Source: Sepiola atlantica (lineage: Eukaryota; Mollusca; Cephalopoda; Sepiida; Sepiolidae). Taken from it: a stretch of DNA of 64,000 bases. Position numbers and translations under genes: made by a program. The stretch spans positions 63,074,580 through 63,138,579 of the forward strand of contig OY744529.1 in assembly GCA_963556195.1 (NCBI GenBank), read 5' to 3'. This document shows, piece after piece, positions 1 to 11,599 of this stretch. Every line of letters starts with the position of its first letter. Position 1 is the stretch's first letter. The notes below the pieces were generated by a model. It saw only the letters and a list, made by a program, of their open reading frames with translations, made no database searches and was not told the origin of the DNA.

Positions 1-168
1 TCTCAAATGAATAAAAAATATTAAAAATCAGTTTTCATATTTTAATTTTAATTTAATTGAATTTAGGAAAATTAGATACCGTAGAACTCATTTTCGCAAG
101 GTATGAAAATTAAGAATAATGTTAACTTAATAATAATGGACCAGTTTTCCTACCTAGCAAAAAATTTT

Positions 169-211
169 CCATGGACGAATTATCCATGGGCGAATTATCC
201 ATGGACGAATT
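169..211. repeat. 15-bp tandem repeat, 3 copies
   Basis: Three near-perfect 15-bp units each begin with CCATGG and continue GCGAATT or ACGAATT. A G-run of about 13 bases and a GC-rich hairpin (about 221-285) follow directly. An open frame crosses the block, but it owes its length to the repeat and has no recognisable domain. Confidence 0.7.
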
Positions 212-424
212 TTCCGGGCACCCAAATGCCGGGGGGGGGGGGGCGGCAAATTTTACTACCGCCCCGGGCGGCAAAAGGTCTAGCTACGCCACTGTCATGG
301 GGTCTACGTTCTTGTCAGACATTCATGAACAATGTTACATTTACTTTTTGTTTTATTTATAACTTGAAAACTGAACATGATAGAAAATTAAAAATAACAA
401 TTAGTACACAGGACTTTTGCTTTA

Positions 425-458
425 TTCATTTCCGGGCAACGCCGAGTGTGCCTGTTAG
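425..458 (+). mobile_element. Helitron-like 3' terminus
   Basis: A GC-rich hairpin-forming stretch (CCGGGCAACGCCGAG) lies just before a CTGTTAG|T end. The same arrangement, GGGCAACGC hairpin then a CTAG end followed by T, recurs at 38715-38745 (minus) and 58540-58568 (plus). Helitrons are known for a 3' hairpin shortly before a CTRR end and insertion between A and T. The last four bases here are TTAG, so this copy is degenerate. The 5' limit was not found. Confidence 0.4.
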
Positions 459-956
459 TAGAGTATAGATCACCTAGCCATAGAACGACTATACTTGAAG
501 CTTGTTTCATCTGATCTTTGGAGTTGTTCTAAGCTGTCTCTTGCTAAGGTTTCGATGTATTTCTGTCCAATCATTGTATAGGCTTTATGACGGCCGGGAC
601 CTCATTATTCAAAAAGTTGATACGAGGGATAAATTACATATACCAATAGAAGAAAAACAAAACAAACGAAAGCTCTGAGTTTCTATAAATGTTGTATTAC
701 TTGCTTTGCATTGTGTTATTTTATTGACCCAAAAGATAAAAGTAGTCGGCCAAGTTCATTCACACAATAGGTTTATCATTGAACGCATATACAATTGTTA
801 TTAGGCGTAGTTTGATATGATTTATTTTTTTACACGTCATATCAACCCTATTTAAGTTATTTACATCTGAACCACAATACCTACTGTAAACGATTCATTG
901 ATTAATTGGACACAATTTCTTAGTTTAAGCATAACGGGGAGGGGGAATTGCAGTTC

Positions 957-1590
957 CAACATTTCAGTTTTATAACTACATAACGTTTTCAACATTGCAG
1001 TTTCATATCTTTCCCAACATTGTGATTTGATAGTTTTTCCAACATTGCAGATTCATACCTTTCCAAACATCGTGGCTTCATACTTTTCCCAACATTGCGC
1101 TTTTTTTCCTTTCCTAACATTCTGGTTTCATACCTTTCCCAACATTGCAGTTTCATACTTTTCTCAACATTGCAGTTTCATACTTTTCCCAACATTGCAG
1201 TTTCATACTTTTCCCAACATTGCAGTTTCATACTTTTCCCAACATTGTTTTCATACTTTTCCTAACATTGTGTTTTCATACTTTTCCCAACATTGTTTTC
1301 ATACTTTTCCTAACATTGTGTTTTCATACTTTTCCCAACATTGCAGTTTCATACTTTTCCCAACACTGCAGTTTCATACTTTTCCTAACATTGTGTTTTC
1401 ATACTTTTCCCAACATTGTGTTTTCATACTTTTCCCAACATTGCAGTTTCATACTTTTCCCAACATTGCAGTTTTATACTTTTCCCAACATTGCAGTTTC
1501 ATACTTTTCCCAACATTACAGTTTCATACTTTTCCTAACATTGTGTTTTCATACCTTTCCCAAAATTGCAGTTTACTACATTTTCTAACC
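957..1590. repeat. 25-bp minisatellite, about 25 units
   Basis: Tandem units share the core TTCATACTTTTCCCAACATT. Most are 25 bp; some are 23 bp where GCAG or GTG is shortened. Outer units are diverged and inner ones nearly identical, typical of unequal exchange. Because 25 is not a multiple of 3, translation gives a 25-residue pseudo-repeat in long open frames (1027-1626, 1145-1588); I do not regard these as genes. The array sits inside a family T copy whose sister at 37865-37885 has the motif only once. Confidence 0.9.
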
Positions 1591-1779
1591 ACTTCATTGG
1601 CTGTTGATTTAATCGAGATTACTTAGTTGTCCATCTTCTTTCTTCTCTAAAAGGTAATTCGATAATCATCGTGTGCACAATATAACGTAAACGACCAGAG
1701 TAGATCCGATTGGATCTAAACTTGGTGGTATCCATTAGACAAATTATGCATACTCTAATAATAAAGACATAAGTGTAGC

Positions 1780-1968
1780 TTTCTGGTCTTTGGGATCAAA
1801 GTATGGTATCTGTTTTGTCCTCAGCGGAGGAGAAATCCTTCTTGACTAGGGCAATTTTTATTTTTGTACCATCAGAGTGCCCAATTTGAGGGATCCAGAT
1901 GTCACCCACTTTAAAAACCAACCTTGTGTCTAATTTTGCCCTCGTGGGGAGGAAAATAAATAGGAACT
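1780..1968 (+). mobile_element. U2-headed SINE, short type
   Basis: The 5' end (TCTGGTCTTTGGGATCAAAG, then GTATGGTATCTGTTTTGTCCTC) is a diverged match to the 5' domain of U2 snRNA. The segment GTCCTCAGCGGAGGAG can form a hairpin like U2 stem II. The body (GAGAAATCC, ATTTTTATTTTTGT) and the 3' part (ACTTTAAAAACCAACC, TTGTGTCTAATTTTGCC, AATAAATAGGAACT) match copies at 56362-56575 and 58589-58772. It interrupts family T at the point corresponding to about 37995 in the uninterrupted copy, with imperfect AGTGTAG / AGTGAATG at its two edges. Confidence 0.7.
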
Positions 1969-2399
1969 AGTGAATGTAAGTCGCATGGAGAAGAAACAGT
2001 CAACTCTATGCCAAGCAACTGCTGCACTGTTGTCTTTGTCACAAATAGACATGGTCTGGCAAAAGAGTGATTGCCTTGTAACTGTTTATTTCTTTTCAGC
2101 TTTTCTTTTTCTTTTCTAATCTATAAAATTATTTTGTCAGATTTTAGAAGTTACACCCAAATAGCATCGTATTTGACACATCGATATTTGATTCTGCCTA
2201 ACTATTTTGTCTTTTTTTTTTCCAGCATGTTTTTACAATACCAAAATGTCTTCGGCTTCACTTTGTTTTTAAAAAAAATTATCATGGTTAGGACGATTGT
2301 TATGACAGCGTAAATTTTAAACAATGAATCCAATAATGCAAGGGAGATAAATCTTTGCAGCGTAAAATATGACTCATCTCACTCTCACTCACTTACTAT

Positions 2400-3563
2400 C
2401 CAGGTTTATCGTCTATGTTCCCTTTGACAAGAAGTTCAATGTTGTCTGGCTGTCCTTATGCTTAGTCTCCAGTGGTCACGATTGTGGGGATTGACTGTGT
2501 CCATTTGCCACTGTTTATGATCTTGTCTTATGGTTTCTTTCCATGTCTTCCTAGGATGCCCAGCTTTCTTTTTGCTGTCCAGCCTGAGGTCTCTGCATGT
2601 GTTCATATACCTCTTGCTTCTTTTAACATGCCCAAAGATGGTTTGCTCTTATCAGGACATCAAGTTTTGAAATGGCCAATTTCTCAAGTAGAGTGTCTGA
2701 CCTAATGTTCTGGATCTGCATATCCACCTAATCATTGCCCTACCATTTCCCTAGAGTCGAGCAAGTGAGGCCTGAGTGAGGGCCCAACACTCACTGCCAT
2801 ACAACATCATGCTTCTTACGCAGCTATCATAGACCTTACCCCTGGTAATAATTGGGATGGCTCGAGATGTTAGGATTGAAAGAAGTTCTCTGAACTTTCC
2901 CCAAGCTGTCTTGACTCTGATGATCGAACTTAGTTTGCAGCCACCTCCAGCATTCAGCATATCTCCAAGGTAGCTAGACATCTCTTACATCTGAAGTCTG
3001 GATCTGGTGTGAGCCTACCATGCACTGCGCTGCACTTTTTGCGCACCCATAGAGTGCAGTGGTTGCACTGTATCGCATTGCTCCTAATTCCCCTTCTACA
3101 TACCATGCATAGGTATTGACCAGAGTCCTACAAAGACTGGAGTTCTGGGCCACTAACCATCACTTTTGTCTTTCAAGTGTTGACATTCAGACATTTTGCT
3201 TCCATGCCCGTCTTCCATGCTATCAATCTTTCTTCCAGCTCGTTCATTGTATCTGCCATTATGACCAAGTCATCGGCATACAGTAAGCCCCATGGCCACC
3301 CTATTCGGAACTCATTGAAGAGGGCCTCAAGGACAACAATGAACAACAAGGGACTGAGGACTGATCCCTGATGTGCTCCAACATTTATACTGAACTTATC
3401 CCTGTAAATGTCATCTACCCGTACCTTGATTCTGGCGTTCCTGTACATGCATTGTACTAATCTTATAAGCCACTCCTCCACTATAAGTTGTGCATTGCCC
3501 ACCATAGCACTTCTCGGGGAACCCTGACAAAAGCCTTTTCTAGGTCAACAAATGCCATGTATT
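2400..3563 (-). pseudogene. LINE reverse transcriptase fragment (YADD type)
   Basis: Reading minus from about 3563: AFVDLEKAFVRVPREVLWWA is reverse transcriptase motif A. After a stop or frameshift, 3505-3173 gives HQGSVLSPLLF (motif B) and LLYADDLVIMADT (motif C with both catalytic Asp). Further on, 2981-2751 gives the C-terminal YLGDMLNAGGGCK and SCVRSMMLYGSECWALT blocks usual downstream of such RTs. Several frame breaks make it inactive. The region to 2400 continues the family's 3' part. The order matches a truncated non-LTR element; I did not resolve the clade. Confidence 0.85.
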
Positions 3564-3744
3564 ATCTACCTTACATTATTTGAGTTATTACTGAACACTT
3601 TCTTTTTTTCATCTTTTCTTAATTTAAAAATGTGAAACCAATGAATCCCGGGTAACACCAGGTATGTACAGCAATTAAACAATATTTTAATCATCAGAAT
3701 AATGGTAAATGCAAATCACAACCTATCCTAAAGGTAATAAGAAC

Positions 3745-3850
3745 GATTCATTGGGTATGATTATTTGAACACAAGTTGCTATTTTACCCATAGCTGGAGG
3801 GGGAGGTTCATTGGTTCATACCTTTGCGAACGGTATTAGTGAGTAATTGA
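3745..3850 (+). repeat. Family T fragment
   Basis: ACGATTCATTG, TTTTACCCATAGCTGGAG and GGTTCATACCTTTGCGAAC match the left part of family T at 880-1050 and 37830-37885. This copy also carries the minisatellite motif once only. Confidence 0.5.
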
Positions 3851-4216
3851 TCATGATCTGATAGAAGTTTAACAAATAATCCAGTCAGCAATGTCAGAAA
3901 TTCCAACATGCCTTAGGCCATGTCGAACGACTTTTTAGGAGAGAAAAGTATAAGATGGCCGACTAAACAATCGCCATTCAATCACTCAACCAATGACGTG
4001 GTTAGTTTATTGGGATATTTACAAAGTTTAGTCTTATAGGGTACAATAAAAAGATATCCAGAGTGCATCAATCTCAATACAATCGATAACAGTGCAGGAT
4101 TAAATATTTATTAAGCGTTTTCTTACCTCGTACTGCATTACAATAATGGGTCACTCAGTGTGGATCGATCTCCCTACGTTAACAGTAGCAAAAGTACATG
4201 ATTAGATATTTATAAG

Positions 4217-4819
4217 GTGATCCCCTTCTCCCCTCCCCCCCCCTAAAAAAAAAAGAATTCTACCCATGGAATCGTCATTAATAAAATTCACAGTCCTTCT
4301 TGCAATCCAGTCATATAATATGGTACAAATAAACTTCAGTCTATGCCTGACTTGTCCATCAAGTTTCTATCACGAATGTCCAACAGTCTTTGTTTTATCA
4401 CCATTTAATGCTAAGCACACCTGGATATGACGTGCAAAATTATCAATAACTCTGACATACTCCTCTCTTGGCATTTCGCTGATTTTGATTGCGATGGCCC
4501 TTTTTCAGTTGAAGAATAGTCTGGGAATTGTTTCGATAGACATTATCTTTGAGATAAAAATCAGAGGGGGGGGTAATGTCCGATGAATGCGAAACTCATT
4601 TAGGGTCACACCTCCTACTGATGAGACGATCACCAAAGTGCTCCCTACATATCATTGAACAGCAATAAAACAAAGACTGTTAGACATTCATGACTGAAAC
4701 TTGCTGGACAATCAGCATAGACTGAAGTGTATTTGTACCAAATATGGTTGGATCGCAGAAGGGATTGTGAATTTTATTAACGATTCTATGGGTGGCATTT
4801 TTTAGGGGGGGGGGATCAC
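4217..4819. mobile_element. Foldback element with about 185-bp inverted arms
   Basis: The left arm (4217-4405) and right arm (4638-4819) are imperfect reverse complements. Shared blocks include GTGATCCCC ends, a C/G run next to an A/T run, AATAAAATTCACA, TGGTACAAATA, ACTTCAGTCTATGC, TTGTCCA and AACAGTCTTTGTTTTAT. About 230 bp of unrelated sequence separates the arms. No open frame inside supports a transposase. I could not find a convincing target duplication, so the class is open. Confidence 0.75.
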
Positions 4820-5038
4820 GCTGTCCATTTTTTTCTTGTATCTGGAAAAAGTTTCTTTGTTTTTATTATGGCAGCTGTGATTTCTCAGCTTTTTCCACAT
4901 CTTTTGACACCCGCAAACATGTATTGATTTTTTATTGATTTTTATTGATTTTTATCATAAAAGTACCAAATGATACAAAATAAAAGCTCTCATTGATGTA
5001 CAAAGCTAGCTGAAGTATCCATTGACACGGGGTGAGAT

Positions 5039-5540
5039 ATCTCTATTTATATAAAGTTAGGTATGTGTATACGATTTTTTATGTTTGATGTACAGGATTC
5101 ACTCCTAAACTAATTAACCGATCATTGTGAATTTTGAAACACAAGTACAAAGCGTAAAGAGCCCAAATGTGGGCTATATCTAGTTTAATTTGATTTTTAA
5201 CTTTGATGCAAACGGGGTACGTGGAAGCCCTTCATGAAAATTCAGGCACTTTGTGAAATTTTAACAATAGATATTATACATCCACTAATAAATGAAAATA
5301 AATGGATTTAAAAAAATAAGAGACAAATTTTTAAAATTTAATTTGGAATGAATATAGTAGATATTATAGGAAGTGTAATAAGCCGTTTGATTTGTTTTTA
5401 AGGGGAGTAAAGGGGACAGAACGCCCCTCCCACCTAAAAATAATTGTACCCATGCCCCCTCCCCTTAAACTTACTTTATATCTAACCTTGCTGCAATGGG
5501 AAACGGGTACTCCCTCACCAGTCGCTATGAATATCTTCCC
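5039..5540 (+). mobile_element. Helitron-like family H, 5' part
   Basis: It begins near ATCTCTATTTATATAAAG, a TC-start/TATA-rich 5' end usual for non-autonomous Helitron-like elements. It then matches other H copies (ATTCACTCCTAAACTAATTA, GGGCTATATCTAG, TTTTAACAATAG) at 9762-9977 and, in reverse, 52480-52685. After about 5300 the sequence diverges. The right end is uncertain; ACGGGTACTCCCTCACCAGT near 5505-5525 may be a decayed 3' end. Confidence 0.5.
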
Positions 5541-7480
5541 TATTTAGCTTGGATAAAATTGATTGTTGTTTTTAAATTATATTTCTTGTTCTGCAATAAA
5601 ATTCTAATTTACTTTTTAAATTCTTGAAAATCAACTTTAATCCATTTTTAATTGCTGTCGGCAATGTTGTTTTTTTTAATTTTTATTTTTTTCTGGTACC
5701 AAAAATATTTTTACTCTTTTAAATTTTACTACATGCAAGAAAAAACAAGATTTTCTGACACACAAAAAACAAACTTTGAACATTCTTTTTACACACACAC
5801 ACGAATAGTAAATTAGGGGACATATTTTTTATAAAATTTAGAACATAGATAGTAGACATAAAAGGGAGTCTAATGAAATACTTTGTAGGGGAACAAAGGG
5901 AACGTCCTTTGAAAATAAATATACCCATTGTTAGATGAAACAGACTTCCATCTAGAAAATAATAATTAAATATTTTATATTTAAAAGGGAAGTAACTATT
6001 TGCCCTTTGTTATCTTACTTAATCAAAACAGCATTTTGGAAAGCAGAGTTACGCCCCTTGCATTTGGCCAGCTGACATTGGGAAACAAGATTCAATAGAC
6101 GTTTCACTCAGCGACTACAATTAATTACGTCCTCATTACAAAGTAATTCTTTTTCAGTTGTAATTATATATAATAAATAATTATATTTGTTGATCTACAG
6201 AATCGTTTTGATCCAATATATTTCTTTACATTTGTATCTTACCACTAACAAAAGTTACTTTTTAGTCCTTACTATACTGTTGCATGTGGCGTTATATAGC
6301 TGTTCACCGATACGCTTGCGCTACCTAGGCAGAGGGGTAGAGAGGATTACATCACAAATTACTTCTCCCTCCAGGTGACGAGCTACATGACCAAACCATC
6401 GAAGACGGTGCTATAACAGAACAGATGGCAGAGACTTTAGATTGAGGTGTTGGCAGAAAACAGCAGTCGGGACACAGACGTTCTGCAAGATTCAGTCAGT
6501 GGCAGTCATTGTTATAAACTTCCAGCTTTTGCCAGCCTCATTGGCGATTATATGTGTGAGTAGAATTTTAATAATTATTTCAAAATTGATTGTATGTGTA
6601 ACTTTTATGAAAAACGGGGCATTTTTAACGTTGTACAAAGATCATTTCAAATGTCCTAACGTTTCTTTCAGTTCACACATGTATAATTTGCACACAAATA
6701 AATATAGCTATTTTATTTGTCCACATTATATACAAATAATATTTACCTGTCTTCCACCAAGACCGGATGTGACACAAGTTTACCTTAATGTGGGAAGTCT
6801 TCCCCCCCCCCCCCTGCCCTCCCAATGGGGGAGTCTGGACAGGTATGAAAATAGCCATGTTCGAACCCGTCAGCTTTCCCTGGTTAGATGACTCAGGCGA
6901 CAGACAATAAACCTATCTTTCTTCCCCAAAAGGAGGAAGCAAAACCTGGGAGGCTCTTCTCCTCGGCAAGAACATTTTAATGGTCCCAACCCGAAGGCTT
7001 GGATCGGCATGTAAAGTGCAGTGTATACACATGTATACATACACACACATAATTCACCACATTCACATATAGGCTGTTCGAGATGTCCTAATCCTGGTTA
7101 AATTTATAAAATCCAGTACTTGGTTGAGATAATGTATTTCCTTCACCATGACAACAGTGTTATTTCTCTGGATTTAATAAATAATTTGTGTGAGTCACAT
7201 GGAATATATAAAATAAATTGGAAAACAACAAACAAGTAAACAAATTACGACAACAAAAAATGTAAGCTTTTTTATGCATGTCCGCTTTGTTTCTTCCTGT
7301 TTTTATAGTTACGACGTGACCAGCGAACTGTCCGGTTTATCACCTATGGTCATCGATAATGAATCACCTCTGTTTACGATCAACCTCTCAATACACACAC
7401 TAGCAGCGTCTGCCAAACTTGCACAATTCGCCGAGTGAACGGACTGTATGTAATCGGAAATATAAAAATGTCGACTATCA
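5541..7480. other. No gene recognised
   Basis: AT-rich DNA with homopolymer runs, a C-run near 6805-6817 and a short GTTCGAACCC box near 6859 that is not enough for a tRNA. Open frames here are short, with no domain, repeat or splice context I could support. Confidence 0.5.
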
Positions 7481-7889
7481 TTTACTAAAATCGTAATCGA
7501 CTTTCTTTAGTCACTGGATTATTATAGAAATCAAAGATACAGAAATTACTTTCAGTTGTCTTGGCGCTATTTAGAAATAACATTTTTAAATTCTTTGATT
7601 CTATAGACAAAGTCTTTGATTGGTGTGTTATAATTGTCATGAAAAGCATATGGTAGCAAGGAAAACAGACACAGCAATTTAGATTTAAACAATGTGTTAT
7701 GAACAGATACAAGGTATAAAGATGTGTGAGGCTTGATCTGTGATATGGGTTCGTCAGGATAGATGCTCCCTCAGCATCGGCATGTAGTCGTCATTGATCC
7801 TAGACTGCTTGTCGGTCCGGTATCAAATGTGACTGGAATGTGATCAACAGGGGTCGATGGTCAGCGAACGGCTGAATGAGATAGCAGGA

Positions 7890-9018
7890 GTTTTTAAAAA
7901 AATTTCTTTTAATGGAAATCGCTCCAGACAAGGCATGAAACCACTTGATGTAAGGAGCTAAAGAAATACTACTTCTAGGTCAAAAACTAGCTCACGATAA
8001 GTGTGAGATGGAAAGATTTTGACCCAGAAAACAGCAATTCTTCCTCTTTTGTCAGAAACATTGCTCAGTTATTCGCAATTTATGGTAGTAGTTGAAAGGA
8101 TAGGTTTGTTGTTGAAAAGATCTGTTGTCTGGGTAACAAGGATAGGTCATCTTAGTGCAATGCACCAGCCCAGATTTGGCAACAATATATTCCATGCATG
8201 AATGAATGGTGTCTTTATAGAGATATAGGATCAACATTGTGGTAATGCACCTGAATATGTTCTCTAACTCTGGTGCGATCATGGTGGGTCGACACAAGAT
8301 GACCTCCCTCTGGTTGGCTTCTGATGAGCGATAATAAGCGTAACTGTGTCAAGTGAAAGAGTCCTCGTGTGACTGTTGCCTGCTGCTGAGCCACGCTACT
8401 TAAAAGCAGCATGCGGATATAATTGTAGACATCCGGTTCTCAAGAGATAGGGATAAAAAATGACCGTTGCATTCAGAAAACTATGTTTCTTTTAAATATT
8501 ATTTTCACTCCGGTGAGCACAGCACACGAGTATTCAGCACACAATGTTGTGGTAATGCACGTGAGTATGTTCTTCAACTCTGGTGCGATCATGGTGATTA
8601 GAGGACAAATCCAGTGTACCCAATTCCACTTTTAAGCAGTTTGGAACCACAGAAATAAGACACACTTAGACAGCGGTCGCCATAATGAAAACGGATCCGT
8701 GTGGCATCAGCAAACAAAATGAGATCCATACATCGTAACATAGTTCATTTTTTTAAAGCTGAAGCGTAAATGGCTACTGTTATAGGGGCCAGATGTTTGT
8801 TCATATTACATTTAAATTTCTGCATGTTGGTACAGGTGAGGAAACATGAAGCAGGGAATTCCAAAGACAAGCAGTACAAGAAGCTATTAGAGTAGGAAAT
8901 CTTCCAACATCTAAGGGCCTCTACAGTGAAGGAGCGGGATTTTGCTGCTAGTCGGGTGGGTCAAGGGTATTTACGTAGAGGAGGTACAAATGCAGTAACT
9001 TTATTGGAGCACATTCCT
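7890..9018 (-). repeat. LINE-A fragments
   Basis: Three scraps of LINE-A in the minus direction. 7893-7965 matches the segment at 50433-50490 (AATGGAAATCGCTCCAGACA). 8300-8130 translates to ILYLYKDTIHSCMEY, the counterpart of ILYLYKATIRPCMEYCCHIW at 33948-34619. 9018-8760 carries the decayed C-terminal end. A direct repeat of about 60 bp (8232-8292 and 8540-8602) shares GTGGTAATGCAC and CTCTGGTGCGATCATGGTG. No intact frame remains. Confidence 0.6.

Positions 9019-9065
<47 letters not shown>
9019..9065. repeat. (TA)n microsatellite
   Basis: Near-perfect alternating TA tract of about 47 bp, immediately right of a LINE-A remnant. Confidence 0.95.
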
Positions 9066-9069
<4 letters not shown>

Positions 9070-9189
9070 ATAATCCAGGCAAGATAAACATTCACAGGAT
9101 AGTAATCCAAAGAATTTCAACCGGGCTTATAAAAAGTGCTTAATATCAAATAGAGCTTTTATATATGATGATTTTAACTTTCACAGACA

Positions 9190-9368
9190 TGTACAAAATC
9201 TGCGACACTGGCAGAGTTAAAATCCGATCTTAACATTGGATCATATTTTCATTCTTACCAAATATGATCTAAGGTTAAGATCGTATTTTAACTCTGCCTG
9301 ATGAGATCTCAGTTTATAACAGCTGTTGATCGATAACATCGACATGCCAGTGTCGCAGATTTTGTACA
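9190..9368. mobile_element. 179-bp palindromic MITE
   Basis: Perfect 24-bp terminal inverted repeats at 9190-9213 and 9345-9368 (outer part TGTACAAAATCTGCGACACT). Inside, a second pair of arms (GCAGAGTTAAAAT, CGATCTTAAC, GATCATATTT) extends the palindrome. The right half has about 50 bp extra between the outer and inner arms, so the halves are no longer symmetric. There is no coding capacity. It fits a foldback MITE; the superfamily is unknown. Confidence 0.8.
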
Positions 9369-10263
9369 AGTTTTATTTATACAAACATATCTTGGCTACA
9401 CATCCATTTATACAAACATATATTGGCTACACACCCAGGAAAATGTTTCAGGGCTGAAATATATATATATATAAGGAAATTGAAAACATCTTTGAAGCAC
9501 CCATGAAAATGTATTTAAGTGAAAAAAAAAATTAAATAAATAATTTTTTCATTTCAATTGCACCATGTGCTGATTTTCAAAAATATTTCACCAACCAACA
9601 TCAATATTGGATCTGTCCTCCTTGAACTATTTAGAAAGGACAAAAAGTTCTCAGTTTGAAAAATTATACATTGTTGTGCGACATGAAAAACAAACGCCCA
9701 AAAAACAAAAATAAACTCACAGTAGATTTGCCTTACGGTTCCTATCAACGAGACAGTTATAGGTATGTCTAAATGTTTATGTATCTGTATGTAGCGGATT
9801 AATTCCTAAACTAATTAACCGATCATCATGAATTTTGAAGCACAGCTATTAAGCGTAAGGAGTGATATAGTGGGCTATATTTAGATTTATTTAGTTTCAT
9901 GCAAAGGTGGTAAAAGGGAGTGGAAGCCATTCGTGAAAATTAAACGATTTTTGTGAACGTTTAACAATAGGTAGGAGCAGGGCTTTATGGAGCCCTCCAA
10001 AAAGGAGTGCGCTCCAGGAGCACGCTCCTTTTTGCTGAAGCAAAGGAGAAGAGGGCTCATTTTATATTCAGCAAGAGTGGAGCGTGAGCAACTCTATTTG
10101 GGACTAAAGAGTGTGGTTTTATCGCTCTGCGCTTCTCGCTCCAAAATTATTTGATTTTTTTTTTAAACATTAGTTTTTTATTCAGCAATAAAAAGGGGAA
10201 AAAAGAATGTCTCAGCTAAACTCTTTGAGTTAATTTTTAAATTATATCTCTGGTAAATTGTAT

Positions 10264-10345
10264 ATGAGATAAGGAGAGAGAGAGAGAGGGGAGAGAGAGG
10301 AAGGGAGAGAGGAAGGGAGAGAGAGGGAGAAAGAACGAGAGAGTT
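10264..10345. repeat. GA-rich low-complexity tract
   Basis: About 80 bp of GAGA and GGGA purine-rich sequence inside the hAT element, next to the left subterminal palindromes. Confidence 0.85.
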
Positions 10346-11599
10346 AAACATGAAAACAGAACATTTGAACTTCTCAGGTTTTTTATAGACGCAAGTAGAT
10401 TTTTACATCTCCATGTTACATTTTTAATAGGACAGTTTTCTTAAGGCAGGAGACAATTTGGCAACAAATGTCTTCAAATGCGCCAGTGAGTCTATAGATG
10501 TCTTTGAAGTTATTTTCTTGAAGATTTGAACTTTTTTTGTATTCATGACAAGGATGTTTATTGTTGATTGAATAAATAAGCTAATTTTTGTTTTAATTTT
10601 AATTGAACTTTTATGCCACATTTTTTCGTTTTTTTGGCGACATTTTAACAAAATTCACGACTAGTATGTTTTAACATTTTCATGTTTGCTTTTAAATTCG
10701 TTAAATTCCATTAAAACTTGCTTTTGTAAATAGAATGTTCAAAGTTGTTTTTTTTTGTGTGTAATAAAATTTTAAAGTAGTAAAAATATCTTTAGTCTAA
10801 GGAAAAAAAACAATAAAAACGAACATGGCCGCCAGCGATTGAAACCTGGAATTAAAGTTAGATTCTCAACACTTTAAAAGGTAAATGAGAATTTTATTTC
10901 AGGACGAAAAATACAATAAAGACCAACAATCAGTTTCATCCAAAATTTGGGCGAATACCAAGCGAAATGAGCGAAAAAAAAAAAAGCAGTCCCTACTCTA
11001 CAATTAAACCGATGTTTAAACTTAATTAAATTAAAGAAAATGTCTTAATTTTTAATTTAAAAAAGCAAATAATTAGACTTTCTGATAAATTTGTTGTTTT
11101 TTTAGAACCGAAAGTAGATTAGATATCTTTCTTTATCTTAAAAAACTTATTATCGAATATTAAAATTGTAAACAGTTTGATTTTGTTAGAGATTTGAAAT
11201 ATAGACATTTTCACTTTTTTTATTCGAATTTTTAATTTTAATAAATGGTTTGCCCGACCTAGGAAAACTTGGTCCAGTTTATTTTTCGGTGGAGGAAAAT
11301 TTAACTCGATATTTTTTCAACTCCAAAGGTCTAGGTCAGATATTTTGTATGAAATTTTAAGACATTAAATAGATCTCTGAATTGTTTATTGACAATTTAT
11401 TGATATTTTTGACCAACTTATGAAAAATATTTTTTATTCAATCTTTAAAAAATAAACTTCATTGGGTTTTTTTCGCCCCAAATTGTACTATTGTAAAAAA
11501 AATGGATAAATCAATTTGTTTGAAAGTACTTGCGCGTTTCTCTGTGGTAAATAATTATGTACATTATATAATATAGTTACGTTCGTAAAACAAACAAAT

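Larger units (their letters stand above)
780..2090 (+). repeat. Dispersed repeat family T, expanded copy
   Basis: The flanks of this block align in order with 37720-38095: a left part near 880-950, a middle part near 1670-1760 (GGATCTAAAC / GTATCCATTA) and a right part near 1968-2090 (GCATGGAGAAGAAAC, ACAAATAGACATGGTCTGG). The other copy is compact, so the extra length here is two insertions: the 25-bp minisatellite (957-1590) and a U2-headed SINE (1780-1968). A fragment of the same family lies at 3745-3850. The superfamily is not recognised. Confidence 0.6.

Noticed and set aside
1027..1626. Long open frames giving a 25-residue periodic protein
   Set aside because: They follow from a 25-bp DNA repeat without stops in several frames; two frames are open at once. 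There is no signal peptide or conserved domain.
6850..6870. tRNA B box GTTCGAACCC
   Set aside because: No A box at the right distance and no stems; possibly an old tRNA-derived SINE, not demonstrable.
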